The notes beneath the pieces were generated by a model. It was given only the letters and a program-made list of their open reading frames with translations, did not search any database and was not told the DNA's origin. This document shows positions 18,704-27,802 of a DNA stretch of 64,000 nucleotides, one piece after another. This stretch comes from Deltaproteobacteria bacterium UBA1386 (GTDB taxonomy: Bacteria; Desulfobacterota; Syntrophorhabdia; Syntrophorhabdales; Syntrophorhabdaceae), in contig DBQU01000049.1 in the NCBI GenBank assembly GCA_002305765.1, forward strand, positions 68,796 to 132,795. The letters are read 5' to 3'. Both the position numbers and the translations under genes were made by a program. How positions within the stretch are numbered: the first letter of the stretch is position 1; each line of letters opens with the position of its first letter.

Positions 18704-19554
18704 CGAAGTCCCGCCTTCCTGCCCATGAGCAGAATGTAACCCGTCGCGATGAGGCCCACGCAGACGAAGACCGTGACGGCCAGGGCCGAGCCGTAACCGA
18801 TCTGGAGGGTCTGGAAGAGCACCTTGTAGGCATAGACCGAAAGGGTCTCCGTCGTGTTGGCGGGACCTCCGCCCGTGAGCACGTACACGGCGTCAAAGAC
18901 CCGGAAGGCATCGAGGGAGCGGAAGATGAGGACTATCAGGATCACCGGTTTGAGAAGCGGGAGAGTGACGTACCGGAACAGGCGGACCGGGCCGGCCCCG
19001 TCAACGCGGGCCGCGCTGTAAAGATCGGCGGGGATGAGCTGCAATCCGGCGAGAAGAAGTATCGCCGCGAAAGGCGTCGTCTTCCACACGTCCATGATGA
19101 TCGCGGCATGGAGAGCCCAGAAGGGGTCCCCGAGCCAGTTCACCTTTGTCCCGAGAAGATAATTCAGGACCCCGAAATCACCGTTATATATCCATTCCCA
19201 CATCTTTGCCGAGACAACGGTGGGAATGGCCCAGGGTACCAGCACCAGCGCCCTCACCAAACCTTTTCCCCTGAAAGCCCTGTTCATCAGAAGGGCAAGG
19301 GCAAGCCCCAGGACGACCTCCAGCACAACGGAAAGCCCGGTGAAGTAGATTGTGTTACTGAGGGCCCTCCAGAAACGCTCGTCCTGCAGGAGGAACCGGT
19401 AGTTCTGCAACCCCGTGAATTCTGATATGCCAAAGATGAGAAGCTTCCGGTGAAGGCTGAGATAAACGACATCCATGATGGGAAAGATGGTGACCGCCGC
19501 CAGGAGGAGAATGGCGGGCATGACGAACCAGGTGCCGGTCTCCACACGCCTCAT
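18700..19554 (-). CDS. Sugar-type ABC permease (MalF-like)
   Basis: A 284-residue permease with six TM helices. EAA loop: LQLIPADLYSAARVDGAGPVRLFRYVTLPLLKP. It lacks the extra periplasmic P2 loop of E. coli MalF, as most CUT1 permeases do. It overlaps the substrate-binding-protein stop by four bases (ATGA), indicating translational coupling. Confidence 0.93.
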   Translation of the reverse strand: MRRVETGTWFVMPAILLLAAVTIFPIMDVVYLSLHRKLLIFGISEFTGLQNYRFLLQDERFWRALSNTIYFTGLSVVLEVVLGLALALLMNRAFRGKGLVRALVLVPWAIPTVVSAKMWEWIYNGDFGVLNYLLGTKVNWLGDPFWALHAAIIMDVWKTTPFAAILLLAGLQLIPADLYSAARVDGAGPVRLFRYVTLPLLKPVILIVLIFRSLDAFRVFDAVYVLTGGGPANTTETLSVYAYKVLFQTLQIGYGSALAVTVFVCVGLIATGYILLMGRKAGLR

Positions 19555-20846
19555 CGTTCAACTCCGAGAACATGTCGTATCTGCCTGTCCGCGGACGCCA
19601 GGGCCTCGGCAGGCGTCTTGATGCCGGAGATAACGGCGCTGAACTCCGGCTGGAGGATCTGGGTCATCATCATGTAATAGGGCGATACCGGCCGGGGCCG
19701 TGCGTTCATGAAGATGTCGTGAAGGCCGGTGATGAAGGGTTGCTGCCTTATCAGATCCGGGTCGCGGTAAAGCGACCTGCGCGTCGGCTTATAGCCTATC
19801 GTCAGGGCCATGGTCTTCTGTGATTCCCGGGAGGTGATGAAACGGACAAAACGTTCTGCCGCCTGAGGGTGTCTCGAGTTCCTGTTCACTCCTATCTGCC
19901 AGCCGCCCAGGGTGGAAGCGGATGGTTGGCCGGGCGCCGCCGGCAGCGGGGCGACGCCGATCCTCCCCTTCACAGGGGACCCATTCCTTTGAAAGATGTT
20001 CCACGCGTACGGCCAGTTCCTCATGAAGACCGCCCTGCCGTTTCCAAAAATGTGCCGTGAAGACTCTTCCACTAGAGTGGTGACGAGCGGAGGCGAGATC
20101 CGGTGCTTTGCGATGAGGTCTCTCATCAGGGTGAGCGCCGCGATATTCCCGGGGCTGTTGAGAACGACCTTCCCATCCTCGAGCACGTCGCCCCCATGGC
20201 TCCACAGGTATTCGAGAACATTGCAGACAAGTCCCTCGTACTGCTTGCCCTGCCAGATAAATCCGTAAATGTCTTCCGAGCCCTTCGTCATCTCGCCGGC
20301 GAGCCTGACAAGCTCTCCCCAGGTAGCCGGGGGTTTTGCCCCCACACCGTCGAGCAGGTCCTTCCTGTAGTAGAGCAGTCCCGCGTCTATGTACCACGGG
20401 ATCGCGTATATCCTCCCGTTGCTGGTCACCGCCTTCAGGGGGCCGGGGAAGATATCACGCCGCTCGGCCTCGGGAAGAAGGGCGCTCAGGTCGCGCAGCC
20501 ACCCGGCCCGCGCGAACTCCGGTACCCATATGACGTCCATGCTGAGCACGTCGAAATCGGCGGAACCCGCGTCGAGGTTGATGACGTAGAACTGATGCTG
20601 CTCGTCCGTCGAGGAGGGAAGAGCCTGGCCCGTCACATGTATGCCCGGGTTCTCTTTTTCGAACCTGAGGAGAAGCTGCCTGAAATGCTCCGCATCGCCC
20701 TGTATCTTTCCGTGCTTGAAAACGATGGTGACAGCATCATCCGCTTTTTCATGATCGGCAGGCGTCTCGCTGCAGGCGAGACCACAGAGCATCAAGAAGC
20801 CTGCGAAGAGGGCGAAAAGGCATCTTTTGAGAGATATCCTGGTCAT
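19551..20846 (-). CDS. Extracellular solute-binding lipoprotein (sugar ABC importer)
   Basis: A 431-residue protein, first gene of the importer operon. Lipoprotein signal with lipobox LMLCGLAC near residue 20-25. The family-1 binding-protein fold is visible in LLLRFEKENPGIHVTGQALPSST, FDVLSMDVIWVPEFARAGWLRDLSALLP, GRIYAIPWYIDAGLLYYRKDLLD and WGELVRLA. The architecture resembles trehalose/maltose-type binding proteins. The true ligand cannot be deduced. No sugar-degrading gene is beside the operon. Confidence 0.9.
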   Translation of the reverse strand: MTRISLKRCLFALFAGFLMLCGLACSETPADHEKADDAVTIVFKHGKIQGDAEHFRQLLLRFEKENPGIHVTGQALPSSTDEQHQFYVINLDAGSADFDVLSMDVIWVPEFARAGWLRDLSALLPEAERRDIFPGPLKAVTSNGRIYAIPWYIDAGLLYYRKDLLDGVGAKPPATWGELVRLAGEMTKGSEDIYGFIWQGKQYEGLVCNVLEYLWSHGGDVLEDGKVVLNSPGNIAALTLMRDLIAKHRISPPLVTTLVEESSRHIFGNGRAVFMRNWPYAWNIFQRNGSPVKGRIGVAPLPAAPGQPSASTLGGWQIGVNRNSRHPQAAERFVRFITSRESQKTMALTIGYKPTRRSLYRDPDLIRQQPFITGLHDIFMNARPRPVSPYYMMMTQILQPEFSAVISGIKTPAEALASADRQIRHVLGVER

Positions 20847-20982
20847 GGGCCGTGTCTTCGGAACGTCGGGAAGCGATCTGTTCTTCTCCCAATTGTCCTA
20901 CAGGCCTGCTGTCATTTCAAGAATAATAGACCCGCAAGGTCTTTCGCCCGCACAGGAATACTCTACGGAAGCCATTCCCCGG

Positions 20983-21240
20983 CTAACAACAGCCGGCACG
21001 TATTTCCTCGTACCAGGCGATCTCCCGGTGGAACTTGAAGGACACCTTGAGCCTCACCCGGTAGCTCACCACCTTCCCGTTTTCAACCGTCACATCCTGT
21101 TTCAACACCTCGCCGATGCGAAGGTCCTTGACCGTCTTCGAAGCGGTCTCCACGACCTTTCGGGCTGCGTCTTCCCAGGATACCGTGCTCGTACCGACGA
21201 GCTCGCTGACAACGTACACCCTGTCTATATTGTCTCCCAC
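20983..21240 (-). CDS. Dodecin-like protein
   Basis: An 85-residue protein, GTG start preceded by GAGGGAGG. The dodecin pattern is present: RVYVVSELVGTSTVSWEDAARKVVETASKTVKDLRIGEVLKQDVTVENGKVVSYRVRLKVSFKF. Dodecins form dodecameric shells that buffer flavin or CoA. The canonical flavin-stacking Trp of archaeal dodecin is at the SWEDAA position here, consistent with flavin binding. The C-terminus is extended by EIRAGCC. Confidence 0.88.
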   Translation of the reverse strand: MGDNIDRVYVVSELVGTSTVSWEDAARKVVETASKTVKDLRIGEVLKQDVTVENGKVVSYRVRLKVSFKFHREIAWYEEIRAGCC

Positions 21241-21354
21241 GGTGACCTCCCTCTAACCTTCGATGCTTCCGGTCATACGGTGTTAATAGCACAAATAGCG
21301 CCCCTGTCAAGAAGGCGTGAAGAGAACGCAGGTGCCGGATAACGCCGGGGCAGA

Positions 21355-21855
21355 CTATTCGGAGCTGTCCTGCCGCGATGCCAGGCCGTGTCTTTCCAGG
21401 CGGTCCTCCAGTTCATCGAGGTACGCGGAAAGAACGTTCCCCGTCTGTTCCACGGCGGAACGCAGATCGTGATCGAGCTGGTCCAGCCTCGTCAGCACCG
21501 CGGCCCTCGACTCGGTGTCAAGGTCCGTCTGTCTCTTCAATTCCGCTTCCAGGTACCCGCGCAATTCAGTCAGGCGCGAGGCCTCGGCCTTATCCGCAAG
21601 CTCCCGTTTTGCCTGCAGTTCCTTCGCGTTTCGCCGGGCTTCGATGAGAAACGAGGTCTGCAGGTAGACCACGAATATGAGGAACAACGCTGCGAGGAAA
21701 ACTAGAAGCCCAAGCATGACCAACCCCAGCGGCGCCTGAACAACGGTCACTCCCAGAGAAAGGGTTGTCGGCGCAAGGAACGAGTTCCAGTTGAGAACGA
21801 CGAAAGCGGCGACCGCCGCAATGATGACCACAAGCAAAAACGTGCGTGTTTTCAT
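21355..21855 (-). CDS. LapA-like two-TM membrane protein with coiled-coil tail
   Basis: A 166-residue protein from ATG 21855 (AAGGAGG upstream). Two TM helices (about 5-25 and 40-65, VMLGLLVFLAALFLIFVVYLQ) flank a short loop, as in LapA/DUF1049 inner-membrane proteins. The rest (70-160) is a charged helical region with heptad-like Leu/Ala spacing, likely a coiled coil (LTELRGYLEAELKRQTDLDTES). Role unknown. It lies downstream of the ClC gene start region on the same strand. Confidence 0.75.
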   Translation of the reverse strand: MKTRTFLLVVIIAAVAAFVVLNWNSFLAPTTLSLGVTVVQAPLGLVMLGLLVFLAALFLIFVVYLQTSFLIEARRNAKELQAKRELADKAEASRLTELRGYLEAELKRQTDLDTESRAAVLTRLDQLDHDLRSAVEQTGNVLSAYLDELEDRLERHGLASRQDSSE

Positions 21856-21970
21856 GGCAAGAAACCTCCTTGAAGGGATCGGTCCCGTGATGTCCCTACC
21901 TGCGTTCCACCTTATATAATTGTAGCAGTCTTCACCGGACTTGCCCAGACTCGCCGGCTCGCCGGTATCA

Positions 21971-23326
21971 TCATTTCTCTTTGTCCGGGGAGAACACCTT
22001 CCGGAAGTCTTTGAGGCGGGCCAGTAAACGGGAAGCGAGATCTTCGACCTTCTCGTCGACCTCAACGTGGACATTCTCCATCTCAGTTCCAAGGTCCACC
22101 TTGAGCAGGTGCGATTTCTGCACGCCCAGCAACTGATATGGGTAGACACTGCGGTGCCCGGTCATCAGAAAGCTCATCGCGCACGCGATCGTCGCATAGG
22201 GCGCTATGGCTGTTCCGAAAAGCTCCAGCGCCATGATGCTCGCGGCTATGGGGGTATTTGTCGCCCCCGCCATGACCGAAAGCGCGCCAAGCGCGGCGAA
22301 TGTCGCCGGATCCAGTCCGAAGATCTTCGCAAACAGCGATCCCGCCGCCGCGCCGATGAAGAATACGGGGGTCACTATGCCCCCGCACCCGCCACTGTTG
22401 AATGTCACACTTGTAAAGATCATCTTCAGCAGGAAGGCGTACCAGATGATATCTCCCCCTCTGAGCACATTCTCCGTCGTCGTGAGGCCAAGACCGAGAT
22501 ATTGGGGAGATACGGCGAATGCGAGAGCCGCAAGGACAGCGCCTCCTATCACCGCCACGAACGGCTCGCTCAGCTTTATCCTGTCAACAATGCTCTTCCC
22601 TATGCGCAAGGAATAGATCAACAGGAAAGAACAAAGTCCAAAGAAAAGTCCCGCCGCTACGACCTTCAGCACGAATGCCTCGGCAAACACCGGCACGACC
22701 GTGATCTTATACGAGAAGTACTGGATCCCCAGGGCGGACGACACATGGTAGGCGGTGACCCCGGCAACGAAGGCGGGCATGAGGACATCATAGAGTATGC
22801 TTCCGACAGCCAGGACCTCTATCCCGTAAACGGCCCCCGAGATCGGGGTACCGAAAACAGCCGCCAGACCGGCGCTTATCCCGCATATGACGAGCTTCTT
22901 CCTGTCATACTTGCTGAGCCTCAGAACATCGGACAGGATCGATGAGATGCCGGCCCCTATCTCCGCGCAGGGCCCTTCCTTTCCCGCCGATCCTCCCGTC
23001 GCCACCGTCACTATCGTCGCGACAAGTTTCAGGAAGACGGCACGGGGCTTGATCTTGCCGGATTTCTTATGCACCGCCTCGATCTCCGCACCCAGGCCTT
23101 TCGTCTCATCACCCGTCATCTTCCTGATGAAGACACTGATGAGAAGACCCGCGGGGAGCAGGAGGAAGTAGTGATGGTGCCCTTCCATCAGCCGAATGCT
23201 GAAGTTCAGGGCCTTCAGGAAACCCGCCGACACGAGACCGATGACCGTACCGGTCAACGTAGCAAGGAGGAACCATTTGGCTATGCTGGCGAATATGGCG
23301 GATTCTTCTTCAAACTCCCTCTTCAT
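21971..23326 (-). CDS. ClC-family chloride channel/antiporter
   Basis: A 451-residue membrane protein with about 10-12 hydrophobic segments. The ClC signature GKEGPCAEIGAG carries the gating Glu, and GTPISGAVYGIEV is the matching re-entrant region. The usual GSGIPE loop reads GLGAEIEAV, so the central anion-site Ser of E. coli ClC is not conserved at that place. There are no CBS domains; the C-terminal ~45 residues are a charged helix (VDEKVEDLASRLLARLKDFRKVFSPDKEK). Channel or proton antiporter activity is not decidable from sequence. Confidence 0.9.
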   Translation of the reverse strand: MKREFEEESAIFASIAKWFLLATLTGTVIGLVSAGFLKALNFSIRLMEGHHHYFLLLPAGLLISVFIRKMTGDETKGLGAEIEAVHKKSGKIKPRAVFLKLVATIVTVATGGSAGKEGPCAEIGAGISSILSDVLRLSKYDRKKLVICGISAGLAAVFGTPISGAVYGIEVLAVGSILYDVLMPAFVAGVTAYHVSSALGIQYFSYKITVVPVFAEAFVLKVVAAGLFFGLCSFLLIYSLRIGKSIVDRIKLSEPFVAVIGGAVLAALAFAVSPQYLGLGLTTTENVLRGGDIIWYAFLLKMIFTSVTFNSGGCGGIVTPVFFIGAAAGSLFAKIFGLDPATFAALGALSVMAGATNTPIAASIMALELFGTAIAPYATIACAMSFLMTGHRSVYPYQLLGVQKSHLLKVDLGTEMENVHVEVDEKVEDLASRLLARLKDFRKVFSPDKEK

Positions 23327-23595
23327 GCCGAAGCACTCCTCATGTACCGATCCTGTATCGTATTATCGCGGCGTACCGGTCACTGCATAAACAGGTTTCG
23401 GAAGCTGCTCATCCTGCAGGACCCCGGGTCTTCCGTCTGTGCCCTGCCGCTGCGAGACCGCGTTCGCACAGCTGGGTGACCGGGACGACGGGGAGAGAAG
23501 ACGCCCCGGCGGACCGGTACGTCCTTCCCGCAAAGATACGCAGCTTCCGAAACCTTAAGAGAGATTCCTGAAAGATGCAGCTATATCGAACAAAG

Positions 23596-24144
23596 TTATC
23601 TGCAGTTATAGAACTCGGGTTCGCCGAAGATGATCTTGTCGGCCTTGTCGTGATTTATCCTGAGTTCCGACCACACGTTCAGTCTCCTGGCCCCCCTGAT
23701 CTCGACATCAACATCCACCGTTTGGCCCGGGTAGACCGTCACGCTTTTCAGGACATCCCCCTTCCTGTCGTTGTTCCTTACAAGGAATGTCATGGGGGCC
23801 TTCACGCCCCTGTCTATATATATGGATGTCTTGAAATACCTGTACCTGCCCTCGGGCCTGACGTAAAAGGTAAAGTAGGCCATGGACAGGGTCTTTGAGT
23901 TCTTTATGCCCCAACGGTAGTTCCTCGCCGGGGTGCTCAACGCCGCGGCGTCGCTGGTCATCATCGTCCCGTAGTCATCGCTGTACTGTGTCCTGGCTCT
24001 CACGGGCACAATGTCCTTCTTCTCGCAGGTATAAGCCGGCGGCGGCGGAGCACTCGGGCCAGGTGACCCAACGGGCCCGAGGGTCTGGCAGGCCCATAGA
24101 CCGGACAGAGCCGCGCACATCGCGAACAAGACAAATCTTTTCAT
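23596..24144 (-). CDS. Predicted lipoprotein, unknown function
   Basis: A 182-residue protein with a lipoprotein signal (lipobox LSGLWAC), a Pro/Gly/Ser-rich linker and a mature domain with alternating beta-strand character (MAYFTFYVRPEGRYRYFKTSIYIDRG..., VTVYPGQTVDVDVEIRGARRLNVWSELRIN). Two Cys, at residue ~40 and in the terminal FYNCR, could form a disulphide. No known family recognised. Confidence 0.75.
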   Translation of the reverse strand: MKRFVLFAMCAALSGLWACQTLGPVGSPGPSAPPPPAYTCEKKDIVPVRARTQYSDDYGTMMTSDAAALSTPARNYRWGIKNSKTLSMAYFTFYVRPEGRYRYFKTSIYIDRGVKAPMTFLVRNNDRKGDVLKSVTVYPGQTVDVDVEIRGARRLNVWSELRINHDKADKIIFGEPEFYNCR

Positions 24145-24279
24145 TCAGATCCCTCCTTTTTTCTCTCCACCCTGGATGAACGTTGTAGCTTCATTCTCTC
24201 CGAATCACCACCCGGATGCAAGAGAAAACGAAAAGGTGGCTCGAGTTGCCCGGGCGGCTTGATTCGCTTCAACGGCCTT

Positions 24280-24864
24280 CTACTTCCCCTGTTTGACCAG
24301 GCGAAGGGTCTGCAGCATGTCGTAGGCGGTTCTCGCGTTCCTCTCGTACAGTTTGACGGGCGACGTGTAGAAGAAGACATGATACACGAGATCAGAGGCG
24401 CGGGGGATGATCACGGCCCATTGCTGGAATTTCTCTCCCTGCAGCGCGTACGTGACGCTGAAGGTGATCGCGTTCACGGGCGTCGCATCCTCCGACGTGA
24501 AGGCGAAGGTCTTTTCGCTGAAGAACCGTGTATTCGGGTCGCTCTTTCTGAACTGCTCCTTGAGGTCGGAGACCAGGGAGCCGACGTTCTGGTGGGTGCC
24601 TCCGTACTTCGCCGAGGCAACGTTCTGCACGGTCACCGTCGTATAGTAATCGTCGGTACCCTTGGGGCCCGCGAAAAGCACGGTGACCTTGTCGGGCCTG
24701 TCGATAACCCAGCCCGAAGGGTACCGGACCTGATAGCCGGCCCATTTCTCATAGAACAGGTTCGTCAGGTTGCCGGAAACCGTATCCGCCGACAGGGCCG
24801 CCGAAGTCATCAACAGCACTATTGCCGCCACTCCGGCCAGCACCGCTGCGTTTCGTCTCTTCAT
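24280..24864 (-). CDS. Exported PsbP/DUF1795-like protein
   Basis: A 194-residue protein with a signal peptide (core VAAIVLLMTSAALSA). The mature part begins with a lipid- or cell-envelope-type fold motif YEKWAGYQVRYPSGWVIDRPDKVTVLFAGPKG..., which is the start of the PsbP-like fold found in many small bacterial exported proteins. Function is not predictable. It is divergent from the cyanovirin-like pair. Confidence 0.7.
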   Translation of the reverse strand: MKRRNAAVLAGVAAIVLLMTSAALSADTVSGNLTNLFYEKWAGYQVRYPSGWVIDRPDKVTVLFAGPKGTDDYYTTVTVQNVASAKYGGTHQNVGSLVSDLKEQFRKSDPNTRFFSEKTFAFTSEDATPVNAITFSVTYALQGEKFQQWAVIIPRASDLVYHVFFYTSPVKLYERNARTAYDMLQTLRLVKQGK

Positions 24865-25030
24865 ATCTCGCCTCCGTGATCTGCGTCATAGGAACTTACC
24901 TATTTTCCGACAACACAGGCCGGATGACAAGAGCAAAACCGCGGACCCTGAGAGATCCACGGAGGGCAAAAAACTTGACACGCTCCGTGTTCACGTACGA
25001 AGATTTATAAAAAAGAACGGAGGGATGTTT

Positions 25031-25501
25031 ATGCGAAGAACAAGGGGGATGTTTTGCAATGTGTTCAAGATCTCGATCATTGTCATTTGCTTTGTTGCTG
25101 TTTCAGCGCTTGGAGCGAATTATGTCTTCGCGGAGGCGCCCAACGGCAGCTACAAGAAGACGTGCAAGAACATCAACTACAACGCCAGTGCGGACAGGAT
25201 AACCAGCGCGAGCTGCAAGAAGATGAACGGCAAGTGGATCACGACGCAGTACCACAACTGCAACGGCTGCATCAATCAGGGCGGTGATATTTCGAACTGC
25301 GATGGAACACTCGAATGCACCGGCGTCAACCTCCCCAACGTAGGGTCCTATCAGAGATCCTGCTTCTGCTGCAAAATGGTGGGATCCACGCTCGGCTGCT
25401 ACTGCAAGCCAAAGAAAGGCACGTCGAAATGGACCACCTTGAGTAATGCCAGCAACTATTCAGACATCTGGAACGATAATGGAAAACTGAAAGGTCAATA
25501 A
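25031..25501 (+). CDS. Exported cyanovirin-N-homology (CVNH) protein 1
   Basis: A 156-residue protein with a signal peptide (residues 1-32, core ISIIVICFVAVSALGANYVFA). The mature domain reads GSYKKTCKNINYN...ITSASCKKMNGKW.........GGDISNCDGTLEC, then a second half GSYQRSCFCCKMVGSTLGCYCKPKKGTSKWTTLSNASNYSDIWNDNGKL. This internal two-fold repeat (a start like GSY..TC..., end like I.N.DG.L) is the CVNH lectin pattern. There are extra Cys pairs (NCNGC, CFCCK) absent from cyanovirin. GGAGGG precedes ATG 25031 by seven bases. First of a tandem pair. Confidence 0.82.
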   Translation: MRRTRGMFCNVFKISIIVICFVAVSALGANYVFAEAPNGSYKKTCKNINYNASADRITSASCKKMNGKWITTQYHNCNGCINQGGDISNCDGTLECTGVNLPNVGSYQRSCFCCKMVGSTLGCYCKPKKGTSKWTTLSNASNYSDIWNDNGKLKGQ

Positions 25502-25538
25502 CGACCGGCACGAAGGACCGCAAGAGGAGGTAAAGCGC

Positions 25539-26015
25539 ATGTACGGAACACAGAGAAGACTTTTTGGCCCGTGGAAGGTCTGGGTGGTCGTATTTTGCTT
25601 TGTTGCCGCCTCTCTCCTGGGAGCGGCTTACGTGTCAGCGGGGCCGTCGGCGCCCGATGGCACATACAAGCGGACGTGCAGAAACATAAATTATACCCCT
25701 GGTTCGGACAGGTTGACGGCGACCTGCAAAAAGATAAACGGCAGCTGGACCGGTGCACAATTCAACAACTGCATGCAGTGCCGCAACGGCGGCGGTGATA
25801 TCGAGAACTGCAACGGGAAGATCGAATGCACCGGCATCCGTATTCCCAATGTCGGCTCTTACAAGAGGTCCTGTTTTTGCTGCCGGATGGAAGGCAGCAC
25901 GCTCAGCTGCTACTGCATAACGAAGAGAAACACGTCGCACTGGACATCTTTACCCAATGCCGGCAGTTACAGAAACATCTCGAATGATGACGGCATATTA
26001 AGGGGCAATCGCTGA
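25539..26015 (+). CDS. Exported cyanovirin-N-homology (CVNH) protein 2
   Basis: A 158-residue paralogue of the preceding gene, 37 bp downstream, with AAGAGGAGG before the start. Signal peptide: VWVVVFCFVAASLLGAAYVSA. The two-fold CVNH core is kept: GTYKRTCRNINY...LTATCKKINGSW....GGDIENCNGKIEC and GSYKRSCFCCRMEGSTLSCYC...WTSLPNAGSYRNISNDDGIL. Cys placement matches copy 1. About 55% of aligned residues look identical by eye, so the duplication is not recent. A strong terminator follows. Confidence 0.82.
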   Translation: MYGTQRRLFGPWKVWVVVFCFVAASLLGAAYVSAGPSAPDGTYKRTCRNINYTPGSDRLTATCKKINGSWTGAQFNNCMQCRNGGGDIENCNGKIECTGIRIPNVGSYKRSCFCCRMEGSTLSCYCITKRNTSHWTSLPNAGSYRNISNDDGILRGNR

Positions 26016-26028
26016 TCGCGATACACAG

Positions 26029-26073
26029 TTGCGGCCCGATCCCGTGACATTCCGGGTCGGGCCGCAATCTTTT
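26029..26073. terminator. Strong bidirectional intrinsic terminator
   Basis: An 11-bp perfect stem, TTGCGGCCCGA (26029-26039) and TCGGGCCGCAA (26057-26067), followed by TCTTTT. It sits between the convergent CVNH pair and the Cys-rich repeat gene. Confidence 0.85.
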
Positions 26074-26100
26074 CCTGGCTTGATAATATCCTCTGAGAAA

Positions 26101-26619
26101 CTACCTCACGCACGCGTCCCTGCCATTATAGCGTGTGTAGCTATAACCGGGGTTGCACCGAACGCAGGCATCCCTGCCGTTGTATCTCGTGTAGTTGTAA
26201 CCCGGGTTGCACCGCACGCAGGCATCCTTATTGTTGTACTTCGTGTAGTTGTAGCCCGGGTTGCACCTGACGCAGGCGTCCCTGCCGTTGTATCTCGTGT
26301 AGTTGTAGCCGGGGTTGCACCGCACGCAGGCATCCTTATTGTTGTACTTCGTGTAGTTGTAGCCCGGGTTGCACCTGACGCAGGCGTTCCTGCCGTTATA
26401 GCTCCTGAGACCATAGCCGGGGTTGCACCTGCCGCCGGAACCGGGTGTTTGCGCGCTTGGAGTCTGGGCGCTTGGAGTCTGGGCGCTGGGCGTCTGTGCG
26501 CTCGGAGTCTGGGCGCTGGGCGTCTGGACTGATACGGCGCACACCGTGGTGGAGCATAATACGACATAGGCTACTGCAAAAAGAACAGCAAAAGCACCGA
26601 AAACTGACATGCGTCTCAT
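26101..26619 (-). CDS. Exported Cys-rich 18-residue-repeat protein (copy A)
   Basis: A 172-residue protein. Signal peptide residues 1-29, then six near-perfect SAQTP pentapeptides (about 30-60), then six tandem 18-residue units of the form CNPGY.YT.Y.G.DACVR, each with two Cys. The last unit ends the protein, so the whole mature chain is linker plus repeats. A paralogue with the same plan but a different pentapeptide lies at 33532-33984. The regular Cys spacing suggests a disulphide-rich, rod-like exported protein. No known family recognised. Function unknown. Confidence 0.8.
   Translation of the reverse strand: MRRMSVFGAFAVLFAVAYVVLCSTTVCAVSVQTPSAQTPSAQTPSAQTPSAQTPSAQTPGSGGRCNPGYGLRSYNGRNACVRCNPGYNYTKYNNKDACVRCNPGYNYTRYNGRDACVRCNPGYNYTKYNNKDACVRCNPGYNYTRYNGRDACVRCNPGYSYTRYNGRDACVR
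26104..26430 (-). repeat. 54-bp coding tandem repeat
   Basis: Six tandem 54-bp units encode the 18-residue Cys-rich repeats. Alternate units are nearly identical at DNA level: YTKYNNKDACVR units alternate with YTRYNGRDACVR units, so the amplified block is 108 bp. A 15-bp array (SAQTP) follows at about 26443-26530. Confidence 0.85.
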
Positions 26620-26877
26620 TGTGGCCTCCCATGATGTGGTTTGTCACGTCGATGTATATATATCAAAAAACACCTTTGACGGTCAATCAACCGGTAGGTC
26701 GAATGACGCTCAAGGTGGAGGAACACAAGGTGTGTGCAGCCGGTACAATTCTCTTCATTTTCCGTCCCCTCGTCTGCTAGAATGATATCATGGTAATTTT
26801 GTGCCGCCTCGTTCAGGGGCTTGCCGGATGGATATGATATTTGCGATGGAACCTGTTCACGTCTCCGGAAATTACGT

Positions 26878-27282
26878 GTGAAAAATCCGGGTAGACTCAG
26901 GTTTTCAATGTATTGGACCAGTCTCGGCCTGGTTTACGTCATCGCCGTCGTCTGCATGTCCCTGGCACCCGAGTCGCCCACCGATGTCCTGCATTTCCCC
27001 GGCTTCGACAAGGTCCTGCATTTCTCCGTCTATACCTTCATGATGCTCTGGTTCGGCCAGATATACCATGAACGGCCCGTCCCGTTTCTCATCGCGTCGG
27101 CGCTTGTTATGCTGGGTATACTTCTCGAGGTCCTTCAGGGCCTCGGCGGCTACCGGATGTTCGACTACACGGATATCGCGGCAAACACCATCGGGGTTGC
27201 TTCGGGGTTCTGCATCGCCCGCACGAGGTTTGGAGGCCTTCTACACGCCTTCGAAATCTTTCTGGCCCGGTCCGGGTACTGA
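26878..27282 (+). CDS. VanZ-like membrane protein
   Basis: About 134 residues with four TM helices and the VanZ pattern: MYWTSLGLVYVIAVVCMSLAP...FPGFDKVLHFSVYTFMMLWFG...LIASALVMLGILLEVLQGLGGYRMFDYTDIAANTIGVASG. Conserved features of the family seen are DK..HF.....M, EvlQ and D..AN..G. VanZ proteins raise teicoplanin resistance in enterococci, but most homologues have unknown roles. The start is uncertain (GTG 26878 or ATG 26908), and no clear ribosome site is present. Confidence 0.75.
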   Translation: MKNPGRLRFSMYWTSLGLVYVIAVVCMSLAPESPTDVLHFPGFDKVLHFSVYTFMMLWFGQIYHERPVPFLIASALVMLGILLEVLQGLGGYRMFDYTDIAANTIGVASGFCIARTRFGGLLHAFEIFLARSGY

Positions 27283-27346
27283 CAGCGAACACTGCGCGTC
27301 ATTTCCGGGAGGTGTGCCGGGATAACCCAAGGACCGGCAGTATCAT

Positions 27347-27802
27347 CTATACGACTATTCTGCGTATCTCCGCCTTCTGGTTGACGAAGTTCACGATAAG
27401 CCCGATCTTGTAATTGGTTGCCTTGAGAATGCCGATCACGTCCACTTCGTGCTGTTTCTGTATCTTCTCCACGGTCATGATATCGATAACGACCTGGTCT
27501 TCGACAATGACATCGGCAAAGTACTCGCCCACATCGACGCCTTTGTACTTCACCTTCACCGGCACGTGGTTCCTGCCCCTTAAGCCCTGTTTCCTCAGTT
27601 CCAGCATCAGGGCGTTCTCGTACACTTTGTCCGGGAAACCACTGCCGAGTTCCTTGTTGACCTCTATGACCGCGTCGCTTGCAGTCTTGACGATCTTGTT
27701 GACGTCCAGCACCGCTTCGTTGGGGTCGACAACACCCCTTCTGATCCGCGCGTTGATCTGGGTCAGGATCTCTTCGTCATGATCAAAGGACTTCTGTTTC
27801 AT
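27347..27802 (-). CDS. GxxExxY-family protein
   Basis: A 151-residue protein from ATG 27802 (AAAGGTGG upstream). The family block is clear: IVKTASDAVIEVNKELGSGFPDKVYENALMLELRKQGL, then VPVKVKYKGVDVGEYFADVIVEDQVVIDIMTVEKIQKQHEVDVIGILKATNYKIGLIVNF. GxxExxY proteins have a PD-(D/E)XK-like core. Here the signature Glu is Asp (FPDKVY) and the usual vELKA is IDIMT, so the nuclease-like motif is degenerate. A 40-residue N-terminal extension precedes the family domain. Role unknown. Confidence 0.8.
   Translation of the reverse strand: MKQKSFDHDEEILTQINARIRRGVVDPNEAVLDVNKIVKTASDAVIEVNKELGSGFPDKVYENALMLELRKQGLRGRNHVPVKVKYKGVDVGEYFADVIVEDQVVIDIMTVEKIQKQHEVDVIGILKATNYKIGLIVNFVNQKAEIRRIVV

Noticed and set aside
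26104..26530. CRISPR-like regular repeats
   Set aside because: Repeats are 54 or 15 bp with no spacers, are in frame inside an exported protein, and encode a clean Cys-rich motif. The same holds for 33541-33905.
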